Shown: positions 8,598-17,878, counted from the first letter of the stretch. The stretch is DNA of 53,601 nt from Hafnia alvei (GCF_900095695.1 NZ_FMIQ01000010.1:1-53601); one strand, 5' to 3'. A program made the numbers and translations. The notes: a model not told the origin generated them from the sequence alone.

Positions 8598-9761
8598 ATG
8601 AAAAATACAGTTATCACGGCGCTTTCGGCGCTCTGTATCAGCGGACTGGGTGGGATTGCAACTGCTCAGGCCGATGGACTACCGCAAAAGCTCGGCCCGG
8701 CTGAAGGGCAGCTCGATATCATTACATGGCCAGGTTATATCGAACGTGGCCAAAGCGACAAAAACTACGACTGGGTGACCCAGTTTGAAAAAGACACCGG
8801 CTGCAAGGTCAATATCAAAACGGCAGCCACCTCCGATGAAATGGTTAGCCTGATGGCCAAAGGTGGCTACGATTTGGTCACCGCGTCCGGCGATGCCTCA
8901 TTGCGCCTGATTTATGGCAAACGCGTTCAGCCGATCAATCCCGCTTTAATTCCGAACTGGAAAAACCTCGACCCTCGAATGGTCAATGGACCGTGGTACA
9001 CCGTCAAAGGTGAAGTTTACGGCACCCCGTATCAGTGGGGGCCTAACCTGCTGATGTACAACACCAAAGTATTTCCAAAAGCGCCAGACACTTGGGGCGT
9101 GATCTTCGAACCACAAAACCTGCCGGATGGTAAAAGCAACAAAGGGCGCGTACAGGCCTATGACGGCCCAATCTATATCGCCGATGCCGCGCTCTACTTA
9201 AAAACCGCCAAGCCTGAGCTGGGGATCAAAGATCCGTATGAGCTGAACGAAACCCAATATCAGGCGGTGCTCGATTTACTTCGTACGCAACATCCGCTGA
9301 TTCACCGCTATTGGCACGATGCTTCAGTGCAGATGAGTGACTTCAAAAACGAAGGCGTCGCTGCCGGTAGCTCATGGCCATTCCAAGCTAACGGCCTGAA
9401 AAACGAAGGCCAGCCAATCAATGCCGTATTCCCGAAAGAGGGCGCGACAGGCTGGGCAGACACCACCATGGTGCACGCACAGGCTAAGCATCTGACCTGC
9501 GCCTATAAATGGATGAACTGGCAGCTCACGCCAAAAGTTCAAGGTGACGTCGCCGCATGGTTTGGCTCTCTGCCAGCCGTGCCTGAGGGCTGTAAAGCCA
9601 GCACCTTATTAGGTGGCAACGGTTGCGAAGCGAACGGCTATAAATTCTTCGACAAAATTGCCTTCTGGAAAACACCGCAGGCCAAGTGTGAAAGCCAAGG
9701 CCAGTGTGTGCCGTATAGCCGTTGGACGCAGGACTATATCGCCATCATGGGTGGCAGATAG
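8598..9761 (+). CDS. ydcS: Periplasmic solute-binding protein of a YdcSTUV-type importer
   Basis: 387 residues with a Sec signal peptide (cleavage near AQA-DG, residue 25). The mature part closely follows E. coli YdcS: LDIITWPGYIERGQ, DWVTQFEKDTGCKVN, TAATSDEMVSLMAKGGYDLVTASGDASLRLIYGKR and the C-terminus YSRWTQDYIAIMGGR. It belongs to the spermidine/putrescine-binding branch of extracellular solute-binding proteins and feeds the permease encoded downstream. The Cys pairs near the C-terminus could form disulphides. A palindromic repeat separates it from the ATPase gene, possibly allowing excess binding protein over transporter. Confidence 0.93.
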   Translation: MKNTVITALSALCISGLGGIATAQADGLPQKLGPAEGQLDIITWPGYIERGQSDKNYDWVTQFEKDTGCKVNIKTAATSDEMVSLMAKGGYDLVTASGDASLRLIYGKRVQPINPALIPNWKNLDPRMVNGPWYTVKGEVYGTPYQWGPNLLMYNTKVFPKAPDTWGVIFEPQNLPDGKSNKGRVQAYDGPIYIADAALYLKTAKPELGIKDPYELNETQYQAVLDLLRTQHPLIHRYWHDASVQMSDFKNEGVAAGSSWPFQANGLKNEGQPINAVFPKEGATGWADTTMVHAQAKHLTCAYKWMNWQLTPKVQGDVAAWFGSLPAVPEGCKASTLLGGNGCEANGYKFFDKIAFWKTPQAKCESQGQCVPYSRWTQDYIAIMGGR

Positions 9762-9772
9762 TGAATGTCTCA

Positions 9773-9893
9773 TTAGGCTACTGCGCTTGATATTTTGAAC
9801 TAGGGCAGTGCTCAGAATCCTCACGTACTACGTGTACGTTCCGGTTCTTGCGCGCTGTCCATGTTCAAACTCTCTGCGCTCGCTACGCCTACT
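9773..9893. repeat. Dispersed palindromic intergenic repeat, copy A
   Basis: An imperfect palindrome of about 120 bases between ydcS and ydcT. The outer arms are TTAGGCTACTGCGC and GCGCTCGCTACGCCTA; the inner arms (TTTTGAACTAGGGCAGTGC against GCGCTGTCCATGTTCAAA) flank a CACGTACTACGTGTACG centre. The GGGCAGTGCTC, ATCCTC and GTACG-TCCGG blocks recur in copy B at 12712-12854. A false N-terminal extension of ydcT reads through its right arm. Confidence 0.7.
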
Positions 9894-9938
9894 GAGGCAT
9901 CCACCAAAAATTTTACAGTTTTGTCGGAGAACATAAAA

Positions 9939-10964
9939 ATGAGCGGCTCTGTTGAATTAATTGATGTATCCAAACTCTACGGCGACGTTCATGCGGTCGA
10001 TCGCGTTTCGTTGACGATTAAAGAGGGAGAGTTTTTCTCTCTGCTAGGGCCTTCAGGTTCAGGAAAAACCACCTGTTTGCGTTTGATTGCGGGCTTTGAG
10101 CAGCCAACCAGCGGTTCTATTCGTATCCAAGGCCAAGAGGCTGCCGGACTGCCGCCTTACCAGCGTGATGTGAACACCGTGTTTCAGGATTACGCGCTAT
10201 TTCCCCACATGAGCGTGCTGGAGAATATTGCCTACGGACTGATGGTGAAAGGCGTCGCTAAAAATGAGCGCATAAGCCGTGCCCGTGAAGCGCTTAACAG
10301 CGTTGCGCTGGCTGATTATGGCGAGCGTAAGCCTTCTCAACTCTCCGGTGGTCAGCGTCAGCGTGTGGCTTTGGCGCGTGCGCTGGTGAACCGTCCACGC
10401 GTTTTGCTGCTGGATGAACCGCTTGGCGCGCTCGATCTCAAACTGCGCGAGCAGATGCAAACCGAGCTGAAAAAGCTACAACGCCAGCTGGGCATCACCT
10501 TCATTTTTGTCACCCACGATCAAAGCGAGGCACTGTCGATGTCCGATCGCGTGGCGGTATTTAGCAAAGGGCGAATTGAGCAGGTCGATACGCCGCAAAA
10601 GCTTTATATGCAGCCGGAAACCGCCTTTGTGGCCGAATTCGTCGGTACTTCAAACGTTATTCGTGGCCCATCGGCAGAAACTCTGCTCGGACAGCCGGGG
10701 ATCTTCTCGATCCGCCCAGAGCATATTCGTTTTGCACGTGATGTGGCGAAGCCAGAAGAGATCCACGTTCAGGGCGTTTTACGCGACGTCCATTACCAAG
10801 GTGCTGCAACGCGCTATGAAGTGATGATCGACAACGGCGTTCGTTTGTTCGTGAGTCAGGGCAATACGCAAGAGCAGCTTTTACAGCCGGTGCGGAATAC
10901 CGGTGAACCGGTTCGCCTGTGCTGGGAAAGGAATGCGATGGTGGCGCTGGCGGGAGATCGCTGA
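9939..10964 (+). CDS. ydcT: ATPase subunit of the YdcSTUV-type polyamine importer
   Basis: 341 residues from ATG 9939, which has a CGGAGA ribosome site; a longer frame from 9861 only translates the repeat. Walker A GPSGSGKTT is at residues 37-45, followed by the Q-loop (TVFQDYALFP), signature LSGGQRQR, Walker B LLLDEPLGALD and switch His in FVTHDQ. A C-terminal TOBE-like regulatory domain follows (about 260-340). It powers import by the YdcU/YdcV channel in the inner membrane. The gene ends one base before ydcU. Confidence 0.94.
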   Translation: MSGSVELIDVSKLYGDVHAVDRVSLTIKEGEFFSLLGPSGSGKTTCLRLIAGFEQPTSGSIRIQGQEAAGLPPYQRDVNTVFQDYALFPHMSVLENIAYGLMVKGVAKNERISRAREALNSVALADYGERKPSQLSGGQRQRVALARALVNRPRVLLLDEPLGALDLKLREQMQTELKKLQRQLGITFIFVTHDQSEALSMSDRVAVFSKGRIEQVDTPQKLYMQPETAFVAEFVGTSNVIRGPSAETLLGQPGIFSIRPEHIRFARDVAKPEEIHVQGVLRDVHYQGAATRYEVMIDNGVRLFVSQGNTQEQLLQPVRNTGEPVRLCWERNAMVALAGDR

Positions 10965-10965
10965 G

Positions 10966-11910
10966 ATGGAGATGGGCATGGACTACACCGAAGTTCGTAA
11001 CCGTCCGGCGCGCCGGTTCTCCACGTTTTTATACCGCCGCCCGACGCTCTATTTACTGCTGTTACTCACGCCGCCGCTGCTATGGTTTGGGGTGATTTAT
11101 CTAGGGTCATTATTCACCTTGCTGTGGCAGGGTGCATATACCTTTGATGATTTCACCATGACGGTAACGCCGGATTTCACGCTCGACAACCTCAAGGCGC
11201 TGTTCAATCCATCGAATTACGACATCATTGTGCGTACCTTAACGATGGCGATTTTGGTTTCTCTGGCCTGTGGACTGCTGGCGTTTCCCATCGCGTACTA
11301 CATGGCGCGTTACACCAGCGGTCGTAGCAAAGCCTTCTTCTACATCGCGATTATGATGCCGATGTGGGCTAGCTATATCGTTAAAGTGTATGCGTGGACG
11401 CTGCTGTTAGCAAAAGACGGCGTGGCACAATGGTTCCTGCATTACATGGGATTAGAGCCGGTGCTGGCGTGGGTGCTGGGGATCCCTGATATTGGCGGCA
11501 GCACGCTGTCGACGTCGGGTCTTGGGCGCTTCATGGTGTTTGTGTACATCTGGCTGCCGTTCATGATTTTGCCGATTCAGGCCGCGCTGGAACGTTTGCC
11601 GCCAACCCTGTTACAAGCCTCTGCGGATCTCGGTGCGCGTCCGGTTCAAACCTTCCGTCATATCGTGCTGCCTTTGGCAATTCCAGGCATTGCCGCCGGA
11701 TCGATTTTTACCTTCTCCCTCACGCTGGGTGACTTCATTGTGCCACAGCTGGTGGGGCCACCCGGTTACTTCATCGGCAGCATGGTATATGCCCAGCAAG
11801 GGGCGATTGGCAATATGCCGATGGCCGCAGCCTTCACGCTGGTGCCTATTGTGCTGATTGCTATCTATCTAACCATCGTGAAACGTTTGGGGGCTTTCGA
11901 TGCGCTCTGA
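10966..11910 (+). CDS. ydcU: Permease subunit of the YdcSTUV-type polyamine importer
   Basis: 314 residues with about six membrane helices and the binding-protein-dependent transport loop ([25 protein letters not shown]), where the ATPase docks. Strong similarity to E. coli YdcU includes [24 protein letters not shown] and [21 protein letters not shown]. The ATG at 10966 begins one base after the ydcT stop; ATGs at 10972 and 10978 are alternatives. It overlaps ydcV by 11 bases, implying translational coupling. Confidence 0.93.
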   Translation: MEMGMDYTEVRNRPARRFSTFLYRRPTLYLLLLLTPPLLWFGVIYLGSLFTLLWQGAYTFDDFTMTVTPDFTLDNLKALFNPSNYDIIVRTLTMAILVSLACGLLAFPIAYYMARYTSGRSKAFFYIAIMMPMWASYIVKVYAWTLLLAKDGVAQWFLHYMGLEPVLAWVLGIPDIGGSTLSTSGLGRFMVFVYIWLPFMILPIQAALERLPPTLLQASADLGARPVQTFRHIVLPLAIPGIAAGSIFTFSLTLGDFIVPQLVGPPGYFIGSMVYAQQGAIGNMPMAAAFTLVPIVLIAIYLTIVKRLGAFDAL

Positions 11911-12712
11911 TCTCAACGCTGCACCGTGGGGACTCAAAATCGCCGCGTGGGGTGGGCTGGTGTTTTTACACTTCCCGATTTTAATTATTGCCGCCTACGC
12001 CTTTAACACCGAGGACTCGGCGTTCAGCTTCCCGCCAAAAGGCTTCACTCTGCACTGGTTTGAGGTTGCAGCGGGAAGGCAGGATGTTTGGGATGCCCTA
12101 TGGCTCTCGGTGCAAATTGCGGCAATGGCAACCACCATCGCGCTTATTCTTGGCACCTTGGCGGCGGCTGCGCTGTATCGTCGTGAGTTTTTTGGCAAGC
12201 AGACCATCAGTTTTTTGATCCTGTTACCGATTGCATTGCCCGGCATCGTTACGGGTATCGCGCTGCTCTCGGCGTTTAAAACGCTCAACATGGAACCAGG
12301 GATGATGACGATTGTGATTGGTCACGCCACTTTCTGCGTGGTGATTGTATTCAATAACGTCATTGCCCGTTTTCGCCGCACGTCGCACAGCTTGATTGAA
12401 GCCTCCATGGATCTGGGCGCCGATGGCTGGCAAACCTTTCGTCACGTGATGTTGCCGAGTTTGGCATCCGCCATGCTGGCGGGCGGAATGCTGGCCTTCG
12501 CCCTGTCATTTGATGAAATCATCGTCACCACCTTCACCGCAGGGCATGAGCGCACGTTACCGCTGTGGCTGCTAAATCAGCTTAACCGCCCGCGTGATGT
12601 ACCGGTCACTAACGTGGTTGCGCTGTGCGTGATGTGCCTGACGGCGATCCCAATTTTAGGTGCGTATTACCTGACGAGAAGCTCGGAAGATATCGAAGGG
12701 GCGGGTAAATAA
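11900..12712 (+). CDS. ydcV: Second permease subunit of the YdcSTUV-type polyamine importer
   Basis: 270 residues, about six membrane segments, with the EAA-type loop [20 protein letters not shown]. It matches E. coli YdcV along its whole length ([25 protein letters not shown] at the start, [26 protein letters not shown] near the end). It pairs with YdcU to form the channel. A stretch of about 420 bases of repeats follows before patD. Confidence 0.93.
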   Translation: MRSDLNAAPWGLKIAAWGGLVFLHFPILIIAAYAFNTEDSAFSFPPKGFTLHWFEVAAGRQDVWDALWLSVQIAAMATTIALILGTLAAAALYRREFFGKQTISFLILLPIALPGIVTGIALLSAFKTLNMEPGMMTIVIGHATFCVVIVFNNVIARFRRTSHSLIEASMDLGADGWQTFRHVMLPSLASAMLAGGMLAFALSFDEIIVTTFTAGHERTLPLWLLNQLNRPRDVPVTNVVALCVMCLTAIPILGAYYLTRSSEDIEGAGK

Positions 12713-12854
12713 AAATAGGCTATCTTACTTGCCATTTTGTGGTTGGGCAGTGCTCGCTATCCTCGCGTACTTATGTACGCTCCGGTAGCTATGTACGCTC
12801 CGGTAGCTCCGCTCTGGCCGCCCACAAACTGTCTGCGCCGATAACGCCTATTTT
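12712..12854. repeat. Dispersed palindromic intergenic repeat, copy B
   Basis: Terminal inverted repeats AAAATAGGC-TATC and GATA-ACGCCTATTTT bound an imperfect palindrome related to copy A (GGGCAGTGCTCGCTATCCTCGCGTAC). Inside lies a perfect 18-base tandem duplication, TATGTACGCTCCGGTAGC, at 12772-12789 and 12790-12807. It starts at the ydcV stop codon. The structure resembles a small non-autonomous element, but no transposase is nearby. Confidence 0.7.
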
Positions 12855-12887
12855 GATGTGAGATGTTTTAGTTTGTAAGTATCTAAA

Positions 12888-13089
12888 GATACCCGAATTA
12901 GTTGGAGTTACAGCAAGGCGGCAAGAGAGAGACAAATTGGTCTGGAACCAATTTGAACAGCGCTTGCGCAAGCCCGTAGGGTGAGTCTCAGGGATGAGAC
13001 TCATTAATCCCGATGAGCTTACATAAGTAAGTGATTCAGGTGAACGAGCGCAGCCAACGCAGCAGTAGCTCCAAATAAGAAGGGTATAC
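12888..13089. repeat. ERIC (IRU) element with internal insertion
   Basis: It begins GATACCCGAATTAGTTGGAG and ends AATAAGAAGGGTATAC. The central AATCCCGATGAGCTTACAT and AAGTAAGTGATTCAGGTGA blocks match the ERIC1 and ERIC2 primer consensus with few changes. At about 200 bases it is longer than the 127-base consensus: roughly 70 extra bases with their own inverted repeats (CAAATTGGT/ACCAATTTG, GAGTCTC/GAGACTC) sit in the left half. Long ERIC variants with insertions are known in enterobacteria. Confidence 0.8.
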
Positions 13090-13135
13090 AGCCGGCAGCG
13101 CTGCGCTGCCACCTCTCTTAATGAAGGATAAAACA

Positions 13136-14563
13136 ATGCATACACAACTGCTGATTAACGGGCGTTTGGTCGAAGGTCAAGGTTCTGCGCTGCCTGTGTA
13201 CAATCCCGCCACGGGGGAGGTTATTGCACATATTGCACAGGCAAGTGCCGCGCAGGTTGAGGAGGCGGTGAATGCGGCAGACAAAGCGTTCACCGAATGG
13301 GGGCAAACCACGCCGAAGGAGCGCGCTGCGCTGCTGTTGCAGGTCGCGGATGTTATTGAGCAGCAGGGCGAAGTGCTGGCGATGCTGGAATCGCAAAACT
13401 GCGGTAAGCCCTATCAGCGCGTGTTGGAAGATGAAATTCCTGCGATTGCCGACGTTTTCCGCTTCTTTGCTGGTGCGACCCGCTGCTTAAGCGGCCCGGT
13501 TGCCGGTGAGTATCTGCCGGATCACACCTCGATGATCCGCCGCGATCCGGTTGGCGTGATCGCCTCGATCGCACCGTGGAACTACCCGCTGATGATGGCC
13601 GCGTGGAAATTAGCGCCCGCGCTGGCGGCGGGTAATACCGTAGTGCTGAAGCCATCGGAACAAACGCCGTTGACCGCTTTCCATCTGTGCCAAACGCTGG
13701 CCGATCTGTTCCCTGCGGGCGTCGTTAACGTTCTGTTCGGTTTGGGTAAAGACGTGGGTGACGTACTGACAGGCCACCCAAAAGTGCGCATGGTCTCCCT
13801 TACCGGTTCTATCGGCACGGGCGCGCATATTATTGAACACACGGCGTCTACCATCAAACGCACACACATGGAGCTGGGCGGTAAAGCGCCGGTTATTGTG
13901 TTTGATGATGCCGACGTGGAAAAAGTGGTCGAAGGCATCCGCATATTTGGTTTCTATAACGCAGGGCAAGACTGTACAGCGGCCTGCCGCCTGTATGTGC
14001 AGAAATCAATCTATCAAAAAGTGGTGGATGCGCTAGCGCAAACGGTCTCCACGCTTGATATGGGGAATCCAGGCGATGAAAGCACTGAGCTTGGGCCGTT
14101 GATCACCGAGCAGCACCTACAGCGCGTAGAAGGCTTTGTTGAACGCGCCAAAGCGTTGCCGCATATCACGGTAGCTACCGGTGGTTCGCGCGTTAATGGT
14201 CCTGGTTTTTACTTCCAGCCAACCATTTTAGCGGGTGCTAAACAAGATGATGAAATCGTGCAAAAAGAGGTATTTGGGCCAGTCATCACCATCACGCCGT
14301 TTGATGATGAAGCGCAGGTCTTGGGCTGGGCGAACGATTCCAACTATGGCTTAGCTTCCTCCGTGTGGACGCGCGATGTGGGCCGCGCTCACCGCATGAG
14401 CGCACGTTTACAATACGGCTGCACATGGGTGAATACCCACTTCATGCTGGTGAGTGAAATGCCACACGGTGGGCAAAAACTCTCTGGGTACGGCAAAGAT
14501 ATGTCGATGTTTGGCCTAGAGGATTACACCGTGGTGCGCCATGTGATGATTAATCACGGGTAA
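13136..14563 (+). CDS. patD: Gamma-aminobutyraldehyde dehydrogenase
   Basis: 475 residues, nearly the length of E. coli PatD (YdcW, 474). The catalytic Glu246 (MELGGKAP) and nucleophile Cys280 (AGQDCTAAC) are present, as are the [23 protein letters not shown] block and the C-terminus [19 protein letters not shown]. It oxidises 4-aminobutyraldehyde, the product of putrescine transamination or spermidine cleavage, to GABA using NAD. ATG 13136 is chosen over 13121 because AAGGA lies between them as its ribosome site. It follows ydcV as in E. coli, but beyond an ERIC element. Confidence 0.94.
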   Translation: MHTQLLINGRLVEGQGSALPVYNPATGEVIAHIAQASAAQVEEAVNAADKAFTEWGQTTPKERAALLLQVADVIEQQGEVLAMLESQNCGKPYQRVLEDEIPAIADVFRFFAGATRCLSGPVAGEYLPDHTSMIRRDPVGVIASIAPWNYPLMMAAWKLAPALAAGNTVVLKPSEQTPLTAFHLCQTLADLFPAGVVNVLFGLGKDVGDVLTGHPKVRMVSLTGSIGTGAHIIEHTASTIKRTHMELGGKAPVIVFDDADVEKVVEGIRIFGFYNAGQDCTAACRLYVQKSIYQKVVDALAQTVSTLDMGNPGDESTELGPLITEQHLQRVEGFVERAKALPHITVATGGSRVNGPGFYFQPTILAGAKQDDEIVQKEVFGPVITITPFDDEAQVLGWANDSNYGLASSVWTRDVGRAHRMSARLQYGCTWVNTHFMLVSEMPHGGQKLSGYGKDMSMFGLEDYTVVRHVMINHG

Positions 14564-14635
14564 TCAATGTCCCCTCCATGTCTTCCGCTCTTGGGGAGAT
14601 ATCTTTGAAGAATTGAATCCATCCTAAAAAGCATT

Positions 14636-14678
14636 TTGCTCCCTCCTCTGCAAAGGGGAGGGCTGAGGTGGGTCATAT
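14636..14678. repeat. REP-like palindrome after patD
   Basis: GCTCCCTCCTCTGCAAAGGGGAGGG, followed by CTGAGGTGGGTC. It is a single arm of the same GACCCCACCC-CCTCCCC family seen as a pair at 41178-41288 and partly at 17897-17923. Confidence 0.55.
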
Positions 14679-14786
14679 CAACATTTAGCCTGAGAATATT
14701 TGATGGCTGACCTATACGTTGTCATCATGTAAAATAATTGTGATTTTCCTTCGATTTCAAATCTTAAAATAAAACTGGGAAGCATT

Positions 14787-16697
14787 ATGAGCATCACAAG
14801 ACGTGACTTTCTCAATGGGATGGCAATCACCATTGCAGCGGGATTAACACCGTGGCAGGCACTTCGAGCATCTCCTCAGGCTTTAACTCAAAGCCTTTAC
14901 TATCCGCCAACCTTGACCGGTTTACGCGGCAACCATCCGGGATCGTTTGAAGCGGCTCATTTACTGGGGCGTGAAGGCAAACATTTCGATCCCAAAAGCA
15001 CGCCGATTGAAGATCGGTTTGATCTGGTGGTCGTCGGTGCAGGGATCAGCGGATTGGCTGCGGCCTGCTTTTGGCAGCAGCTACATGGTAAAAATCAAAG
15101 CATTCTGTTGCTCGATAACCATGATGATTTTGGCGGGCATGCCAAGCGCAACGAATTCAACGTTGAAGGTAAAACGATACTCGGCTACGGCGGCAGTGAA
15201 TCTTTCCAGTCGCCGCGTACTAACTTTAGCCCTGTCGCAATGGGGTTGCTGAAAACTCTCAACGTTGATATTGAACAGATGGCGAAAGATTTCGATCAGA
15301 ATTTCTATCCTGATATGAAGCTAAGCCGTGGTGTTTATTTCGATCGCAAAAACTTTGGCGTTGATAAAATTGTTAACGGCGATCCGGGACGAGCGGTTGC
15401 CGATGACATTGCCCCCGAACGCTTAAACGGCCGCGATATCACCGCGTTCATCAGTGATTTCCCGCTGGCCGAATCCGATCGTCAGGCGCTGATCGCGCTG
15501 CACACGGAACAAAAAGATTATCTGCCTGAACTCAATACCGATGAAAAAGTGGCTTGGTTAGATAGCCATAGCTACAGCCAATTCCTGCGAGAAAAAGTGG
15601 GCCTAAGCGAAATGGCGATCCGCTATTTCCAGCAACGTACCAATGATTTCCAAGCGGTTGGTATTGACGCTACGTCGTGTAGCGATGCGCGTATTTGCGC
15701 ATTACCAGGGCTCGATGGCATGAATTTGCCTCCGCTTGACGCCGAGTCGCTGGCCGATCTCGATGAGCCCTACATTTTCCACTTCCCAGATGGTAACGCA
15801 GGTTTGGCCCGCCTGATGGTACGTCATTTAATTCCGGCCGTTGCGCCGGGTGACACGATGGAAAGTATCGTATTGGCGAAGTTTGATTACAGCCAGTTAG
15901 ATAAACCAGACTCTCCCGTTCGGCTGCGTTTAAACAGTACCGGTGTACATGTCGCGAACGTGAACGAGCAGGGTAAACCTTCCGTTGATGTGACGTATCT
16001 GACGGGCGACAAACTGCATCGTGTTCGTGCCGGGCAGGTGGTGATGGCGGGATACAACATGATGATCCCGTATCTGGTACCGGAAATGCCTGAAACACAG
16101 GCCGCTGCGCTGAAAGAGAACGTGAAATCGCCGCTGGTGTATTCAAAAGTGGTGATCCGCAACTGGCAGCCGTTTGTAAAACTTGGGGTGCATGAAATCT
16201 ATTCTCCCGCCGCGCCTTATAGCCGCGTGAAGCTAGATTATCCGGTCAACATGGGCGGCTACCAGCATCCACGCGATCCTAACCAACCGATTGGGCTGCA
16301 TATGGTGTATGTCCCCACGCTGCCGGGCAGCGGTCTAAGCCCGCGTGAACAGTCGCGCAAGGGACGTGCATTGCTCTTAGGCACACCGTTTGAAGTGCAT
16401 GAAAAAATGATCCGCGAGCAGCTGCAGGGCATGTTTGGTGAGGCAGGCTTCGATCATCAGCGTGATATTCAAGCCATTACGGTTAACCGCTGGTCGCACG
16501 GCTACTCTTATTTCCTCAACGGGCTGTTCGATGATGAAAAAGAAGCCGAGCAAATTATTCATACTGCACGCCAGCCGATAGGGCGCATCACCATCGCCAA
16601 CTCGGATTCAGATTGGAGCCCTTACGCGAACTCTGCGGTTGATCAGGCGTGGAGAGCGGTGAACGAGCTAACCGCGATGAACAAGGAGAGCGTATGA
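14787..16697 (+). CDS. spdH: Tat-exported FAD oxidoreductase, spermidine dehydrogenase-like
   Basis: 636 residues. The N-terminus TRRDFLNG plus a hydrophobic stretch is a twin-arginine signal, so the folded flavoprotein should act in the periplasm. The FAD-binding GxGxxG motif is in VVVGAGISGLAAA (Gly84-Gly89), followed by the acidic strand end LLLDNHDDFGGHA. Overall character and size match the SpdH family (Pseudomonas aeruginosa SpdH; FAD-haem spermidine dehydrogenase was purified from Serratia), which cleave spermidine to 1,3-diaminopropane and 4-aminobutyraldehyde or its cyclic form. The stop overlaps the ATG of a cytochrome c gene (ATGA), so the two are coupled and probably form one complex. 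The substrate is inferred from family resemblance and from patD and ydcSTUV upstream. Confidence 0.85.
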   Translation: MSITRRDFLNGMAITIAAGLTPWQALRASPQALTQSLYYPPTLTGLRGNHPGSFEAAHLLGREGKHFDPKSTPIEDRFDLVVVGAGISGLAAACFWQQLHGKNQSILLLDNHDDFGGHAKRNEFNVEGKTILGYGGSESFQSPRTNFSPVAMGLLKTLNVDIEQMAKDFDQNFYPDMKLSRGVYFDRKNFGVDKIVNGDPGRAVADDIAPERLNGRDITAFISDFPLAESDRQALIALHTEQKDYLPELNTDEKVAWLDSHSYSQFLREKVGLSEMAIRYFQQRTNDFQAVGIDATSCSDARICALPGLDGMNLPPLDAESLADLDEPYIFHFPDGNAGLARLMVRHLIPAVAPGDTMESIVLAKFDYSQLDKPDSPVRLRLNSTGVHVANVNEQGKPSVDVTYLTGDKLHRVRAGQVVMAGYNMMIPYLVPEMPETQAAALKENVKSPLVYSKVVIRNWQPFVKLGVHEIYSPAAPYSRVKLDYPVNMGGYQHPRDPNQPIGLHMVYVPTLPGSGLSPREQSRKGRALLLGTPFEVHEKMIREQLQGMFGEAGFDHQRDIQAITVNRWSHGYSYFLNGLFDDEKEAEQIIHTARQPIGRITIANSDSDWSPYANSAVDQAWRAVNELTAMNKESV

Positions 16698-17878
16698 AAC
16701 CGTTACTGATTTTAACGTTGTTAGCCACCAGCGCGGGCGCAAGTGCAATGTCGGCCGGTGAATATGTGGCAAAAGCGGGCGACTGCTCGGCCTGTCATAC
16801 CTCTCCTCAAGGACAAGCGCTGGCGGGGGGAATGCGCTTCGCAACGCCGTTGGGCGATATTTACGCTACCAATATTACGCCAGATAAAACATACGGCATT
16901 GGTAGCTACAGCTTTGATGATTTTGATAAGGCGATGCGCAAAGGGGTGGCGAAAGATGGGCATCACCTCTACCCCGCGATGCCGTACACCTCTTATACCA
17001 AAATGACGCCTGAGGATATGCGGGCGCTGTATGACTACCTGATGACCGAAGTGAAACCGCAGGCGGTTGAAAATCAAAAGAGCGATATTCCATGGCCGCT
17101 CTCTATGCGTTGGCCTTTAGGTATCTGGAATTCATTGTTCTTACAAGACGGCATTTACCAACCACAGCCGGAAAAAGGCGATGAATGGAATCGCGGCGCC
17201 TATCTGGTTCAAGGGGCTGGGCATTGCGGTGCCTGCCATACGCCGCGCGGTTGGGCGATGCAGGAACAAGGTATGGATCAGGCTGAGCTACGTTTCTTGA
17301 ACGGCGCAGAGCTGGATGGTTGGTATGCGCCTTCTTTACGTGGTCTAAACGTCAGCAAAGATGATTTAGTGCCACTGCTCAAGACAGGCCGCAGCCGCCA
17401 TGCCGCGCTCAGTGGTCCGATGGGAGAAGTGGTTACACACAGTTCACAATACCTGACAGATAGCGATCTAAAAGGAATCGCCACTTACCTGCTCAGCTTG
17501 GAAGCCTTACCGAATGACGCTAAGCCGACCAAACCGGCGGCGGGTGCGATGTTGTCTGGGGCTCAAACCTATGCGCGTTATTGTTCTACTTGCCATACCC
17601 CGAAAGGTGAGGGCGTTGATTTCACCATTCCGCGTCTGGCAGGGAACCTCACGGTGAATGCCGATAATCCGCAAACGCTTATCCGCGTGGTGCTCGACGG
17701 CGCGCAAACGCCGGTCACGCAGCAGCATATGTCTTATGCGATGCCGGGCTATGGTTGGGCGCTGAATGACCAAGAGGCCGCTGATTTGATGAGTTATCTG
17801 CGCGGCAGCTGGGGAAATAAAGCAGAACCCGTTACGGCTGAGCAGGTAGGGAAAGTGCGGGCTGAAATTAAGAAGTAG
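16694..17878 (+). CDS. Three-haem periplasmic cytochrome c, partner of the SpdH-like dehydrogenase
   Basis: 394 residues from ATG 16694, which overlaps the preceding stop; RBS AAGGAGAG lies 4-11 bases before it. A Sec signal peptide (ASA-M, residue 18) leads to three CxxCH haem sites: Cys31-His35, Cys178-His182 and Cys297-His301. This is the layout of the cytochrome subunit of membrane-bound alcohol and gluconate dehydrogenases (AdhB-like), which pass electrons to ubiquinone. MPY and MPG motifs may give axial methionines. It probably accepts electrons from the flavoprotein. No obvious C-terminal membrane anchor is seen; attachment could be by an amphipathic helix or the partner. Confidence 0.9.
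   Translation: MKPLLILTLLATSAGASAMSAGEYVAKAGDCSACHTSPQGQALAGGMRFATPLGDIYATNITPDKTYGIGSYSFDDFDKAMRKGVAKDGHHLYPAMPYTSYTKMTPEDMRALYDYLMTEVKPQAVENQKSDIPWPLSMRWPLGIWNSLFLQDGIYQPQPEKGDEWNRGAYLVQGAGHCGACHTPRGWAMQEQGMDQAELRFLNGAELDGWYAPSLRGLNVSKDDLVPLLKTGRSRHAALSGPMGEVVTHSSQYLTDSDLKGIATYLLSLEALPNDAKPTKPAAGAMLSGAQTYARYCSTCHTPKGEGVDFTIPRLAGNLTVNADNPQTLIRVVLDGAQTPVTQQHMSYAMPGYGWALNDQEAADLMSYLRGSWGNKAEPVTAEQVGKVRAEIKK

Noticed and set aside
9861-9938. N-terminal extension of ydcT (MFKLSALATPTEAS...)
   Set aside because: It is only translation of the right arm of repeat A. The ATG at 9939 has a good ribosome site and matches the family start.
10903-10965. Upstream extension of ydcU
   Set aside because: It reads out of frame inside ydcT; the family start fits the ATG at 10966.
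12789-13145. Minus-strand frame of 118 codons between ydcV and patD
   Set aside because: It is built from repeat B and the ERIC element, not from a gene.
16649-16693. Earlier start for the cytochrome c
   Set aside because: It would place charged residues before the signal peptide and overlap spdH; ATG 16694 has AAGGAGAG upstream.
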